Shown here: positions 9,217-19,007 of the stretch, one piece after another
Position numbering within the stretch: the first letter of the stretch is position 1
Layout: every line of letters starts with the position of its first letter
Source of the DNA: Streptomyces sp. P3
GTDB lineage: Bacteria; Actinomycetota; Actinomycetes; Streptomycetales; Streptomycetaceae
Reading direction: 5' to 3'
DNA: 64,000 nucleotides
Assembly (NCBI GenBank): GCA_016893485.2
Contig: JAFEKX020000001.1
Span: forward strand, 4,712,001 to 4,776,000
Program-made: the position numbers and the translations under genes
The notes under the pieces: generated by a model
Told to the model about the DNA's origin: nothing
Database searches by the model: none
The model's input: the letters and a program-made list of their open reading frames with translations, nothing else

Positions 9217-10360
9217 GTGCCCCACCCCACGACGACTTCGCCGTGTACGCCCACGCGGGCCTGCCCCGCCTGGCCACCACCGCCCACCTGCTGTCCGGCG
9301 CCCCGGCCGACCCGGGCGAGGCGACCGAGCTGGTGCGCAGAACGCTGGTGCGGGTGTGCGCGCGGTGGCGGCGAATACCGCGGGCCGACGTGGACTTCTA
9401 TGTACGACGGTCCCTGGTCAAGGAGTTCCTACGGCGGTCCCGGCGCCAACCCGCCCCGACCGAACGGGGTGTTGACGGGACTGTCGGCGCGGCGGCGGGC
9501 GGTGCTCGTGCTGCTGCACTGGGAGGGGCTGCGGGAGGCCGAGGTCGCCCAGCTGCTCGGCTGCTCGACCGGCGCGGTCAGGAGCCGGGCGCGGCGGGCG
9601 CTTGCCGTGTACGGGGGTGATGTGGAGGGGCTGCGGGAGCGCCTCCGCGAAGCCGCCGAGGTCGCTCAAGTCGCCGCCGGGAAAGGGGTGTTCGACGTGC
9701 CGCTCGATGTCGTCAGGCGGCAGGGGCGGGCGCTGCGGCGGCGGCGTAGAGGCGTGGTCGTGGGGGGTGTGTGCGGTGGTGCTGGTGCCGGCGGTGGTGG
9801 TCGGGGGCAGTTCGTGGGCTCGGGGTCCGGTGGCGGGGCGGAGACCGGTACGGCGGGGGTGGCGTTGAGTCCGATCCGGGTCGTCGCACCCGGTGAGCGG
9901 GTGGACGCCGTGCCGGGGGTGCGGGTCTGGCTGACCGCCGACGGGGAGCACTGGTCGACTCCGCAGGGGTCCAGTCAGTTCCGGGGGCCGAACGACGCCG
10001 GTTACTTGGACAGTTACTGGAACAAGGTGAAGGGCGGGCGCGGGGCGGGGCCGACGTCAGGGGCGGGGGCGGCACGTCGGGCGTGTCCGTGCGGCTCGAT
10101 CCGGTGAACAGTTCGTACTTCCTGTCCGGCCTGTACCGGGGCTGTCCGCCGATCCGGCGCGCGTCGAGGTGAGCGTCGACGACCACAGGATCACCGGCAC
10201 CGTCCTGACCCTGGCGGGCAGTCCGGGCTGGGGCGTCTGGTACGCGCGGTCACCGCTGTCGCTGACCGAGGTGAAGACGAGCCTGACCGGGGGCGGTCCG
10301 ACCGTCACGGTGTACGACGCGGCCGGCAAGGTCGTCGCACGGGGCGGGGTGGACGAGTGA
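9217..10360 (+). CDS. Sigma factor fused to a membrane anchor and extracytoplasmic domain, frameshifted
   Basis: About 380 residues from GTG 9217, preceded by a perfect GGAGGA at 8-bp spacing. Residues 5-70 resemble region 2 of SigE-type sigma factors (LPRLATTAHLLSGAPAD, LVRRTLVRVCARWRRI, FYVRRSLVKEFLRRSRR). Region 4 follows (LSARRRAVLVLLHWEGLREA, then AQLLGCSTGAVRSRARRAL). After a linker and RRRRR comes one membrane helix (CAVVLVPAVVVGGSSW) and about 160 residues predicted outside (VRVWLTADGEHWSTPQ, YLDSYWNKVKGG, SPGWGVWYARSPLSL). Indels at about 9228, 9460, 9775, 9850 and 10050 must be bridged. The stop overlaps the GT51 gene start (GTGA). A sigma factor carrying its own sensor-like outside domain is unusual. 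Confidence 0.65.
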
Positions 10361-12276
10361 AGCGCCCCGAGCCGGACGGGTCGGCCGAGTCGGCCGCGTC
10401 CTTCGAGCCGGGCAGGTCATGGGAGGCGGCCGAGTCGGACATGCCGACCGACCCCGCCGGGTCGTCCAAGTCGCCCATGGCGTCAGCCAATTCACCCACG
10501 CGGCCCGACCCGTCCCAGTCCCTCGCGCCGCCCGACTCCCCACATCCCCGGCCCCTCCAACTCCCCGTCCCCGAACCCTCCGCCCCCTCCAACACCCCCG
10601 CCCCACCAACCCCTCGGGTCCCCCTCCGCCTCCGTCTCCGCCGCAACCGAGGCCGCCTCCTGCGCCGTTCGCTCGCCGCCCTCCTCGTGCTGGTCGTGAC
10701 CCTGTGTACCGCCGCCGTCGTCGCGTACCGGATGACCGACATCCCCGAGCCGCACCCGGAGACGGTCACGCAGAGCACCGTCTTCGTCGACGACAAGGGG
10801 TCCTACCTGGGCCGGCGCGGGCCTGTCGACCGGCAGGAGGTGGCGTTGTCGCAGGTTCCCCGGTATGTGCAGGACGCGGTGATCGCGGCGGAGAACCGTA
10901 CGTTCCGTACCGATGACGGGGTCTCGCCGCGGGCCATCGCCCGCGCGGTACTGGCCTCGCTGACCGGCGGGGAACGGCAGGGCGGTTCCACCATCACCCA
11001 GCAGTACGTGAAGAACGCGCTGCTCAGCCCGGAGCAGTCGCTGTCGCGCAAGGCACGCGAGGCCCTGATCGCGATCAAGCTCGACCGGACCCGTTCCAAG
11101 GACGCCATCCTGGAGGGGTATCTCAACACCGTGTATTTCGGCCGGGGTTCGGCCGGAATCGAGGCCGCCTCGCGCAACTACTTCGGTGTGGACACCCGCC
11201 AACTCACCGTCTCCCAGGGCGCCGCGCTCGCGTCGATCGTCAACATTCCCTCGTACTACGAGAAGGCGGGCTCCGACCCCGAGGTGACCGCGACGCTCCG
11301 GGCCCGCTGGGTGTGGGTGCTGGACGCGATGGCGGCGAGCGGCAGCATCACGGCGAAGCAGCGCGCCGACGCCTCCTTCCCGGCGTTCCGTTTCTATCCG
11401 CCAGGGACGACCGAGGGGCAGCGGCAGTACATGATCGACGTGGCGGCGCAGGAGGCGGCCGACCGACTCGGCATCACCGAGGACCAGTTGGCGCGCGGCG
11501 GCTACACCGTGCACACCACCTTCGACCTGTCCCTCCAGGACGCCACCACCGAGGCGGTGAAGGACCTCAGGAGCGGCACGAGCGGCAAGGGGAGCAAGGG
11601 CGTCACCCTGCACGCCGCCGTCGTGGCCATCGCGCCCGGAGACGGCGCCGTACGGCTGCTGTACGGAGGGTCGGACTACGCCCGGCAGCCGTTCAACGAC
11701 GCGGTGGGCGGCGCGGTGGAGGCGGGTACGGCACTGGACCCGTTCAACAAGGTGCGGCTGAGCGGCCCGCTGGGCGCGCTGCGGAAGACCGCCGCGCCCA
11801 CCCCGCTGAAACTGGCCTCGGCGTACGCGGCCGTCGCGGCGGGCGGGGTGTACGCGGCCCCGTACACGGTCACGAAGATCACCCGGGACGGCCGGCAGGT
11901 GTACACCGCGCACCCGGACACCCGGCGCGCGCTGGACGAGAAGGAGGTGTTCATGGTCGACGAGCGGATGCTCACGGCGTACAAGCAGGCGGCCCCCTCG
12001 ATCCAGGCCGTTCCCTCCACCTCGGCGGACGGGAGCGTCCCGCGGACCTTCTTCACCGCCGGGGCGGGCGGCGGGATCACCCGGCGGACCGTCTGGTCCA
12101 CCGGGATGGACTCCCAACTCGCCCTCACGGTCGCCCTCTTCGCCGACCGTCCCGGCGCGAAGAAGAACACGACGGTGCCCGCGCAGCTCCCGAACGATCC
12201 CCCGCCGACCGACTCCGCGGCGGAGACGGCGGCCCAGATCTGGCAGTTGGCCACCACGGGATCGAAGAAGGGGTAG
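10357..12276 (+). CDS. GT51 peptidoglycan glycosyltransferase with degenerate transpeptidase domain
   Basis: 639 residues, intact, from GTG 10357 overlapping the previous stop. Residues 1-105 are a Ser/Pro-rich cytosolic tail; about 107-127 form the membrane anchor (SLAALLVLVVTLCTAAVVAY). The transglycosylase motifs are complete: AAENRTF with the catalytic Glu, GGSTITQQYVKN, and LNTVYFGRGSAGIEAA. The transpeptidase half is not: where class A PBPs have SxxK this protein has GTALDPF, the SxN segment is missing (roughly 90 residues shorter), and KTG is replaced by TAG. It should therefore polymerise glycan without cross-linking, or act as a pseudo-enzyme at that site. It is coupled to the membrane-tethered sigma factor gene. 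Confidence 0.85.
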   Translation: MKRPEPDGSAESAASFEPGRSWEAAESDMPTDPAGSSKSPMASANSPTRPDPSQSLAPPDSPHPRPLQLPVPEPSAPSNTPAPPTPRVPLRLRLRRNRGRLLRRSLAALLVLVVTLCTAAVVAYRMTDIPEPHPETVTQSTVFVDDKGSYLGRRGPVDRQEVALSQVPRYVQDAVIAAENRTFRTDDGVSPRAIARAVLASLTGGERQGGSTITQQYVKNALLSPEQSLSRKAREALIAIKLDRTRSKDAILEGYLNTVYFGRGSAGIEAASRNYFGVDTRQLTVSQGAALASIVNIPSYYEKAGSDPEVTATLRARWVWVLDAMAASGSITAKQRADASFPAFRFYPPGTTEGQRQYMIDVAAQEAADRLGITEDQLARGGYTVHTTFDLSLQDATTEAVKDLRSGTSGKGSKGVTLHAAVVAIAPGDGAVRLLYGGSDYARQPFNDAVGGAVEAGTALDPFNKVRLSGPLGALRKTAAPTPLKLASAYAAVAAGGVYAAPYTVTKITRDGRQVYTAHPDTRRALDEKEVFMVDERMLTAYKQAAPSIQAVPSTSADGSVPRTFFTAGAGGGITRRTVWSTGMDSQLALTVALFADRPGAKKNTTVPAQLPNDPPPTDSAAETAAQIWQLATTGSKKG

Positions 12277-12319
12277 ACCCTCCCCGCCAATTCCCCTGCC
12301 CCGTGAACTCGCCTCCCCG

Positions 12320-14756
12320 TCAGGCCGTTACCTCAAGCCTGGCGGTCAGTTCGATCGCGTGGCAGGAGCGGCCGACAAGTACGTCGAAGAGACCCGGTTC
12401 CACCACCGTCCTCATCCGGCCGTCGACCAGGGCGAGTTCGCGCGGGGAGAGGGTCATGACGGCCGTGGTCGTCTCGCCGGGGGCGAGGTCGACCTTGGTG
12501 TAGCCCCGCAGCAGGCGTTCGGGGAGGGAGACGGACGCCTGCCGGTCGCGGAGGTAGAGCTGCACGACCTCCTGGCCCTGCCGGTCACCGGTGTTGGTGA
12601 TGTCCACCCGCGCCACCGTGCTCTGGTCGGCGCGCATCCGGGTGCGGGTGAGCCGGAGCCGGTCGTAGGAGAAGGTGGTGTAGCTCAGGCCGTGGCCGAA
12701 CTCGTAGAGGGGAGGCGCTGAGGCCGACGTAGTCGCCCGCCTTCGCGCGCAGGCGCTTCTGGTCGTAGGTGAGCGGGAGTTGGCCGACGCTTCGGGGACG
12801 GTGACCGGGAGTCGGCCGCTCGGGTTGACGTGGCCGTAGAGGATCTCGGCGACGGCCCGCCCGCCGAACTCGCCCGGGAGGAAGGCCTCGACGATGGCCG
12901 GTACGTGCGCGGCGGCCCAATTGACAGCGAGAGCGCGGCCGTTGAGGAGGACGAGGACGACCGGGGTGCCGGTGGCGTGCACGGCACGCAGCAACTCCTC
13001 CTGGGCCCCGGTCAGTTCGAGGTCGGCCGCGTCCATCGCCTCGCCGTCCGTGCCGCCGGGGCGGGTGAAGGACGTAGGGCGTTCGCCGAGGACGACGACG
13101 GCCACGTCGGCGGCGCGCGTGGCCGCGACGGCGGGTGGGATGCCCGAGCGGTCGGTGCCCGTCACCTCGCAGCCGCGGGCGTGGTGGACGGTCACGCCGT
13201 GCGGTGCGTGGGTGCGCAGGGCGGCGAGGACGGTGGCGACGGGGCGCCGGGCGGCCAGGGGGTGTAGTCGCCGAGGAGGGCGGGGACGTCGTCGGCGTTC
13301 GGGCCGATGACGGCGATCCGGCGGACGGTCGGGACGAGCGGGAGCAGGCCGTCGGTGTTCTTCAGCAGCACGATCGACTCGCGGGCGGCCCGCAGCGACA
13401 CCGCACGGTGGGCCGCGCAGCGCACGGTCGCCTCGGCCCGGTCGGGATCGACGCGGGCGCGGTCGAACAGGCCGAGCCGGCACTTGACGTCCAGGACGCG
13501 TCCTACGGCCCGGTCGACCAGCCGTTCCGGTACCTCGCCCGCGCGGACGGCCTCGGTCAGGCCGCCGAGGTAGGCGTCCTCCCAGGTGATGCCCGCGTCC
13601 ACGCCGGCCGCCAACGCCAGGGCGCCGGCCTGCCGTTGGGTCTCGGCGAGGCCCTCGGTGACCAGGGTGGTGAGGCCGCCGCCCTCGGCGATCACCACGC
13701 CGGTGAAGCCGAGTTCGCCGCGCAGCACCTCGGTGAGCAGGAAGGGGAGGCGTGGGTCGGGATGCCGTCGATCGTCGACTGGCAGGCCAGCGTCATCAGT
13801 GCACCCGCCGCACCGAAACCGGCCTGCCACGGGGACAAGTGGGTCTGGCGCAGGGCGCGTTCGCCGATCTCGACCGAACTGCCCTCCAGACCGCCGACGT
13901 TGGGGGTCTGCGCCGGGAAGTGGCAGAGGGACGCGCCCGCCCGGTCGGGGGCCGCCGGGTCGGTGCCCTGCACTCCGTGCACGACGGCCGCGACGAGGCT
14001 CGCCACATGGAAGGGGTCCTCACCGAAGAACTCGCAGACCCGGCCGAGCCGTGGGTCCCGGGTCAGTTCGGCGGGCAGCGTGTTCAGCACGTGCACGCCG
14101 ACACTGCGAGCCTCGGCGGCGACGCGGGCGTAGACGTCCCGGACGAGACCGGGGTTCCAGGTGGCGCCGATGCCCGGGCCTTCCGGGAAGATCGTCGCGC
14201 CGGGGGCGCTGAACCCGTTGGTGCCCTCGCCGATCTGGAGGAGGGGGATGCGGTGGGGGTGCGGGCCGCGATGTCCTGGAGGTGGTTGGCGAGTCGGGCC
14301 TGCTGGCGGGGCGTACGGGGGTGGTCGACCGGGATCATCCCGCTGACCGTCTCGTTCATGAGCCCGAAGAAGCCGCCGCCCGGGCCGAGTTCGGGCTGCC
14401 AGGTCCCGGCGACGAACCGCTCCCGGTCCGCGTCGCTGGTCACAGGGGATGTCGGCGGTACGAGTCCTGCGGGCAGGACCTGCGGGAGGTTCAGCTGCGC
14501 GATCTTCTCGGGGAGGGTCATGCGGGCGAGCAGGGGTTTGACCCGGGGTCCCAGGAGGTGGCTTCGTCCTCCGGAGGTGCCGCCCCTAGGGGTGCCGTTT
14601 CCAGGGGTGCCGTTTCCAGGGGCGTCGCCTCCAGGGGTGCCGCGGCGGCAGCGGTCGGTACGGCGGCGGTGGCGGCGGCGCCCGCTGCCAGGACCGCCGA
14701 GCCGAGCAGGCCGCGCCGGGTCAGGTCACCCCGGGTGGGGTAGGTGGGTCGGTCAT
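12320..14756 (-). CDS. Secreted glycoside hydrolase family 3 (beta-glucosidase type), multiple frameshifts
   Basis: About 810 residues from ATG 14756. A twin-arginine signal peptide (LTRRGLLGSAVLAAG...) is followed by a repeated LET(A/P)PL segment. The GH3 N-domain begins MTLPEKIAQLNL; later ACQSTIDGIPTHASP precedes LTEVLRGELGFTGVVIAEGG, where the usual nucleophile motif is VVSDW. The C-domain has ARESIVLLKNTDGLLPL, VIGPNADDVPALLGDYTPW and GEAMDAADLELTGAQEELL, and ends in a fibronectin-III-like domain (GHGLSYTTFSYDRLRL, GQEVVQLYLRD). At least five indels (about 14745, 14520, 14250, 13750 and 13260, plus near 12720-12790) must be bridged. It acts outside the cell on beta-linked glycosides. The Glu in place of the nucleophile Asp is odd. 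Confidence 0.8.
14586..14645 (-). repeat. Four tandem 15-bp repeats in the GH3 leader
   Basis: Four 15-bp units (CCAGGGGTGCCGTTT and variants on the + strand) encode the repeated pentapeptides (PLETA, PLEAT, PLGAA) just after the Tat signal peptide of the GH3 enzyme. They form a flexible linker of variable length. Confidence 0.8.
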
Positions 14757-14907
14757 GCGGCGACCGTAGGAACGGGCTCTCCGCCCGGGGTACCGCCGTA
14801 GGTCGACGGGATGACCTTCTTTGAGGTCGCCGGTATCGACCAAAGTCGTAGCACGCGCAGACCTTGCGCCGATGTGCGGTGCGGGGGTGTCGTCGCAGGC
14901 TGGGGGT

Positions 14908-15339
14908 ATGGACATGGACACGGAGCGGACAGAAGAGACGCGGCGGACCCGGGGCGACTACGTGGGCGCCACGGCGGACGAGTTGCGTGCGAAGACCGGT
15001 GCCGACCGGGTCTCGGCCGGGGTCAGCCAGAAGGTGCTCTTCCAGCGGCGCGGGACCATCACCCTCGACGGCGACCGGCTGGTGCTGGGCCAGTGGAACG
15101 GGAGCACGGACCTGACCCTGCGCCGCGCCGACATCACCGGCGTGGGGACCCGTTTCACCAAGGTGTACGGCCGTTTCCTGGGCGGTCTGCTGAACGCGGG
15201 CAAGCCGCTGATCCTGGACACGACCACGGTCGGGCAGGTCTATCTCCTGATCGACCGCAAGGAGTTCATGGAGACGACCCGGGACCGTGAGTGGGAGCGG
15301 CACATCACGGCGTGGCTCGCGGCCGAGCCGGGTCGCTGA
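14908..15339 (+). CDS. Hypothetical protein, possible PH-like fold
   Basis: 143 residues from ATG 14908 (MDMDTERTEE), intact. The start follows a G-rich stretch; upstream in-frame codons look non-coding. The core consists of short alternating strands (QRRGTITLDGDRLVLGQWNG, LTLRRADITGVGTRF) and a C-terminal helix (DREWERHITAWLAAE), which resembles PH-like or GRAM-like beta-sandwich proteins of Streptomyces, but no domain is recognised with certainty. It lies directly upstream of the two-component kinase at 15365 on the same strand with a 25-bp gap, so it may be co-transcribed with it. Confidence 0.65.
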   Translation: MDMDTERTEETRRTRGDYVGATADELRAKTGADRVSAGVSQKVLFQRRGTITLDGDRLVLGQWNGSTDLTLRRADITGVGTRFTKVYGRFLGGLLNAGKPLILDTTTVGQVYLLIDRKEFMETTRDREWERHITAWLAAEPGR

Positions 15340-15364
15340 AGTCCGAAGGACGAGGGCAGCCGCC

Positions 15365-16593
15365 GTGGGGACGAGTCCGGAGGCCGGTGCGGTCGGGCGT
15401 GGATCGCGGCTGTCCGGGGTCGAGTTCCCGGGGCTGGTGCCGTCCGCGCTGAGCGGGCGGCCGCGTACGGCCCGGGACCACGCCGTGGACGGGGCGTGTG
15501 TGCTGGTGGCGGCGGGGCTGGCGGCGGGCGGGATGTGGCTGATGCCGGCGGAGGACCGGCTGCCGGTCGGGGTCGATGTGGTCGCGGCGGTGGCCGGGTG
15601 TGCGGGGCTGCTGTGGCGGCGGCGGTTCCCGGTGGCCGTGGCGGTGGGGCTGGTCGTGCTGTCCGTCGTCCTGCCCGTGGTGGGCGGCGCGAGCGCGATC
15701 GCCCTGTTCACGGTCGCCGTCCACCGCGAGGCGGCCGTAGCGGGTGCGGTCACCGTGCTGGCCGTGCTGACCGCGCCGCTGGAGTATCTGCTGTGGCCGG
15801 GCGCGGCCGGGCCCGCCGGGGTGCTCGTCGCCTCCGCCGCGGCGGCCGTCGTGTGTCTGGCGGTGACCGGGTGGGGTGCGGTGGTCCGGGCCCGCCGTCA
15901 GCTGGTGCCGGCCTGGGCGGAGCGGGCCCGGCAGGCCGGGACCGAGCAATGGCTCCGGGTCGAGCGGGGCCGTAGGGCCGAACGGGAGCGGATCGCGCGG
16001 GAGATGCACGACGTGCTCGCGCACCGGCTGTCGCTGCTGAGCCTGCACGCGGGCGTGCTGGAGTACCGGCGCGGGCTGCCGCCGGAGAAGCTCGCCGAGA
16101 CCGCCGCGCTGATCCGGGCCGGTGCCCACCAGTCGCTGGAGGACCTGCGCGAGGTCATCGGCCTGCTGCGCGCCCCGGACGGCGAACGCGACCGCCCGCA
16201 GCCCACACTCGCCGATGTGCCCGGCCTCGTCGAGGAGAGCCGTACGGCCGGACTGCGCCTCGCCTACGAGAACCGGCTCGACCCGGCCGCGGACATCCCC
16301 GAACGGCTCGGCCGGACCGGCTACCGGATCGTGCAGGAGGCCCTGACCAACGCACGCAAGCACGCCCCGCCCCGGGCCGCCGCCCGCCTCGAACTGCGCG
16401 GCGGCCCGGGGAGGGGCTGACCGTCGAGGCCGTCAACCCGCTGGGAGGGTTCGGCGGTACGACGGTCCCGGGCAGCGGCACCGGTCTGGTGGGGCTGGCC
16501 GAACGCGTGTCGCTGGCCCAGGGGCGGCTGAGCCACGGGCCCACACCGGACGGCGAGTTCCGGCTCACCGCCTGGCTACCCTGGGCGACATGA
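15365..16593 (+). CDS. Two-component sensor histidine kinase (NarL-type, HisKA_3), one frameshift
   Basis: About 409 residues from GTG 15365 (GAGGG 8 bp upstream). Four or five membrane helices occupy residues ~35-180 (for example CVLVAAGLAAGGMWLMPA, VAVAVGLVVLSVVLPVVGG). The phospho-acceptor His215 sits in REMHDVLAHRLSLLSLHAG. The ATPase domain N-box is IVQEALTNARKHAP, and after one missing base near 16415 it continues GSGTGLVGLAERVSLAQG. The stop overlaps the response regulator start (ATGA). It senses an unknown membrane or external signal and phosphorylates the regulator at 16590. Confidence 0.85.
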
Positions 16594-17264
16594 GCGCCCC
16601 CGCCCCGGTACGGGTTCTGATCGTGGACGACGACCCGCTGGTCCGCGCGGGACTGGTCACCCTGCTGGAGGGCGGCCCCGGCCTTGAGGTGGTCGGCGGC
16701 GCGGGCGACGGAGCGGCGGCCCTGACCGCCGTGGAACAGGCCGTTCCGCCGGTGGACGTCGTCCTGATGGACATCCGGATGCCCGGAGTCGACGGGATCA
16801 CCGCGACCGCGCGGCTGCGCGAACTCCCTTCGCCGCCGCAGGTGTTGGTGCTCACCACCTTCGACACCGACGAGCAGGTGCTGCGGGCGCTGCGCGCCGG
16901 GGCCGCCGGGTTCCTGCTCAAGGACACCCCGCCGGAGCGGATCGTCTCCTGCGTGCACAGCGTCGCGGCCGGCGAACCGGTGCTGTCCCCGGCAGCGGCC
17001 CGCCGCCTGATCGACTTCGTCGCCGACGACCCCGCACCCGCCCGCCGCGACCGCGCCCGCACCGCACTCGCCGCCCTGACCGAACGGGAACGCGCGGTCG
17101 CAACCGCCCTCGCGGACGGCCTCACCAACCAGGAGATCGCCGCCGCCCTCCACATGAGCGTCGCCACGGTCAAGGCCCACATCACCCGCCTCCTCCGCGA
17201 ACTCGGTCTCAACAACCGCACACAGGTTGCCTTGTTGGCGTACGACGCACGCGGCGAACGCTGA
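16590..17264 (+). CDS. LuxR/NarL-family response regulator
   Basis: 224 residues, intact, from ATG 16590. The receiver domain has acidic residues VDDDP near 13-15, phospho-acceptor Asp61 in VVLMDIRMPGVDG, and the conserved Lys in GFLLKDTPPERI. The C-terminal LuxR HTH is LTERERAVATALADGLTNQE, then AAALHMSVATVKAHITRLL. It is cognate to the overlapping kinase at 15365. No operator was identified, and genes immediately downstream are on the opposite strand, so the target is unknown. Confidence 0.92.
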   Translation: MSAPAPVRVLIVDDDPLVRAGLVTLLEGGPGLEVVGGAGDGAAALTAVEQAVPPVDVVLMDIRMPGVDGITATARLRELPSPPQVLVLTTFDTDEQVLRALRAGAAGFLLKDTPPERIVSCVHSVAAGEPVLSPAAARRLIDFVADDPAPARRDRARTALAALTERERAVATALADGLTNQEIAAALHMSVATVKAHITRLLRELGLNNRTQVALLAYDARGER

Positions 17265-17269
17265 CCGCT

Positions 17270-17344
17270 TCTACGGCTGTGAGGCACCGGTCCGTCTGCT
17301 TCTGCGTCCGCGTCTGCCGGGTTCCGGTCTACGGCTGTGAGGTG
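17270..17344. repeat. Duplicated stop-codon region of the TetR gene
   Basis: The 15-bp sequence TCTACGGCTGTGAGG occurs at 17270-17284 and again at 17328/17330-17344. The second copy contains the stop codon of the minus-strand TetR gene (17329-17331); the first reproduces the same C-terminal codons and stop about 58 bp further downstream. TetR and the response regulator are convergent across this repeat. Confidence 0.7.
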
Positions 17345-18002
17345 TCGCTCGGCCGGCCGGGTCCGGGGGTCGCGGTGAGCGTCGCGGCGAGCATGTCGGC
17401 CAGCCAGGTCTCGTACGCGTCCGTGGACCAGCCCCGGCCTGCCGTGAGCTGCGTGTACAGCTGCGGGCCGGTGAGCGCCCAGACCGCGTCGGCCAGGTGG
17501 GCCGGGTCGGCCGCCGGGGGCAGGGCGCCGGTCTCGGCGAGGTGGGTGACGAAGGCGGTGACACCGGTGAGCCGTTCGCGCTCGGCCGTCTCCAGGACCT
17601 CCACGACGTCCGGGCCCGCCTGGGTGAGCAGGGTGAACAGCGCGGCGACCCGTTCGTGGATGCCGCGCGCGAACCCGGCGTAGAGCCGAAGCTTCGGGCC
17701 CAACTCCCTGTCCCCAGGATCACTTGGATCTCGGGGCGGTCACCCATGGCGAGCGGTACGTCGTCGCCGGCCAGCGTGATGTCCCACAGGGCCTTGACCA
17801 GGCCCGGTTTGCCGCCGAAGGACTTGTACACCGTTTCCGGGGAGACACCCGCGCGTTCGGCCACCGCGCGGACGGTCGTGGCGTGGTAGCCGTCCTGGAA
17901 GAGCAGCTCACGGCAGGCCGCGAGCACCGCGGCCCGGTTGCGGCGCGCGGTCTCACGGCGGCCCTCGGAGTTGTAGGACCGACGAGGCGTCCCGTCCGGC
18001 AT
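17329..18002 (-). CDS. TetR-family repressor, one frameshift
   Basis: About 224 residues from ATG 18002. The HTH domain reads RRNRAAVLAACRELLFQDGY, then RAVAERAGVSPETVYKSFGG. After an indel near 17705 the ligand domain continues as KLRLYAGFARGIHERVAALF and HLADAVWALTGPQLYTQL, ending PGRPSDTSQP. It is divergent from the metallo-beta-lactamase-fold gene at 18167, and a perfect 7-3-7 palindrome lies between them, so it probably represses that gene and itself. Confidence 0.83.
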
Positions 18003-18111
18003 CTGTGCACTCCCCACTAGCTCTCCCCGCTCGCCGAGCTACGCACTCGCTGCGCTGCCCACTGACTCTGCACGCGTCCTGCGCCTGCACGCCGCGCTTC
18101 TGTTACGGTCG

Positions 18112-18128
18112 ACTGTATCGAATACAGT
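18112..18128. promoter_or_regulatory. TetR-type operator upstream of the MBL-fold hydrolase
   Basis: ACTGTAT-CGA-ATACAGT is a perfect inverted repeat with 7-bp arms and a 3-bp centre. It sits 39 bp before the MBL gene and about 110 bp before the divergent TetR gene, in an AT-richer patch that probably overlaps the promoter. Binding by the neighbouring TetR is inferred from position and symmetry. Confidence 0.75.
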
Positions 18129-18166
18129 CCACTGCACCCAATATGGCCCGGCTGCCGGAGGTCCGT

Positions 18167-18947
18167 ATGTCCCGTCCCGCATCCACGCAGGTCGCACCCG
18201 GCGTCCACCGCCTCGGCGACCATCTCGTCAACTTCTACCTGATCGAGGACCCGGACGGGCTCGTCCTGGTCGACGCGGGGACACCCGCCCACCTGGACCA
18301 GCTGCACACCCTGCTGGCCGCCCTCGGCCACTCCGCCGCCGACATCCGCGCCGTACTCCTGACCCACGGCCACGCCGACCACACCGGACTGGCCCGCCCC
18401 CTTCAGGAGGCCGGCGCCGACCTCTGGATCCACGAGCGGGACGCGGTGATCCTGCGCGACGGGCCGAGGAGCGGGACCCGTCACGCGAAACCGGAGCGTT
18501 CGATGCTGCCGTACCTGCTGCGCAGGCCGTCCGCCCTCGCGGTTCCGCTACGACTGGCCCGGGACGGGGCGTTCACCGCTCCGGGGTGGCGGGCGCGCGG
18601 GTCCTCGACGCCGATCAGGTGCTGACGGACGTACCGGGGCTCCGCGTGCCGTCGCTCTGCCGGGCCACACTCCCGGCAGCACGGCGTACGTCTTCGCCGG
18701 GCGCGGGCTGCTCTTCACCGGCGATGCGCTGGTCACGGCCGACGGCTTCACCGACCGCAACGGGCCTACGATCGTGAGCCGTTGCTTCACTCATGACAGC
18801 GGGGGCGCGCTGGCCGCGCTCGATCGCCTGGACGAACTGGCGGGCGAGGGCGCCGGGGAGCTGCTGCTTCTGCCGGGCCACGGCGAGCCCTTCACCGGGG
18901 GCGTCCGGGACGCGACCCGGCTGGCACGGCAGTTCGGCGTGCACTGA
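18167..18947 (+). CDS. Metallo-beta-lactamase-fold hydrolase, frameshifted
   Basis: About 260 residues from ATG 18167 (CGGAG upstream). The metal-binding motif HxHxDH is THGHADHTG with His67, His69, Asp71 and His72; the preceding strand is GLVLVDAGTP with the usual Asp. Later motifs are ALPGHTPGSTAYVFAGRGLL (metal His), FTGDALVTADG (bridging Asp) and LLLLPGHGEPF (last His), so all ligands are present. Indels near 18585 and 18655 join the pieces. This glyoxalase-II-like family hydrolyses thioesters, lactones or similar; the substrate here is unknown. Control by the divergent TetR is likely. Confidence 0.82.
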
Positions 18948-19007
18948 CCTTCGGCCCCCGAACTCCCCTGCGTCCGCGAACTCCCCGACCCCCAGGCCTT
19001 CTGGGTT

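Noticed and set aside
10492..12117. Long minus-strand open frame opposite the GT51 gene
   Set aside because: Antisense shadow; the plus strand has complete GT51 motifs in one frame.
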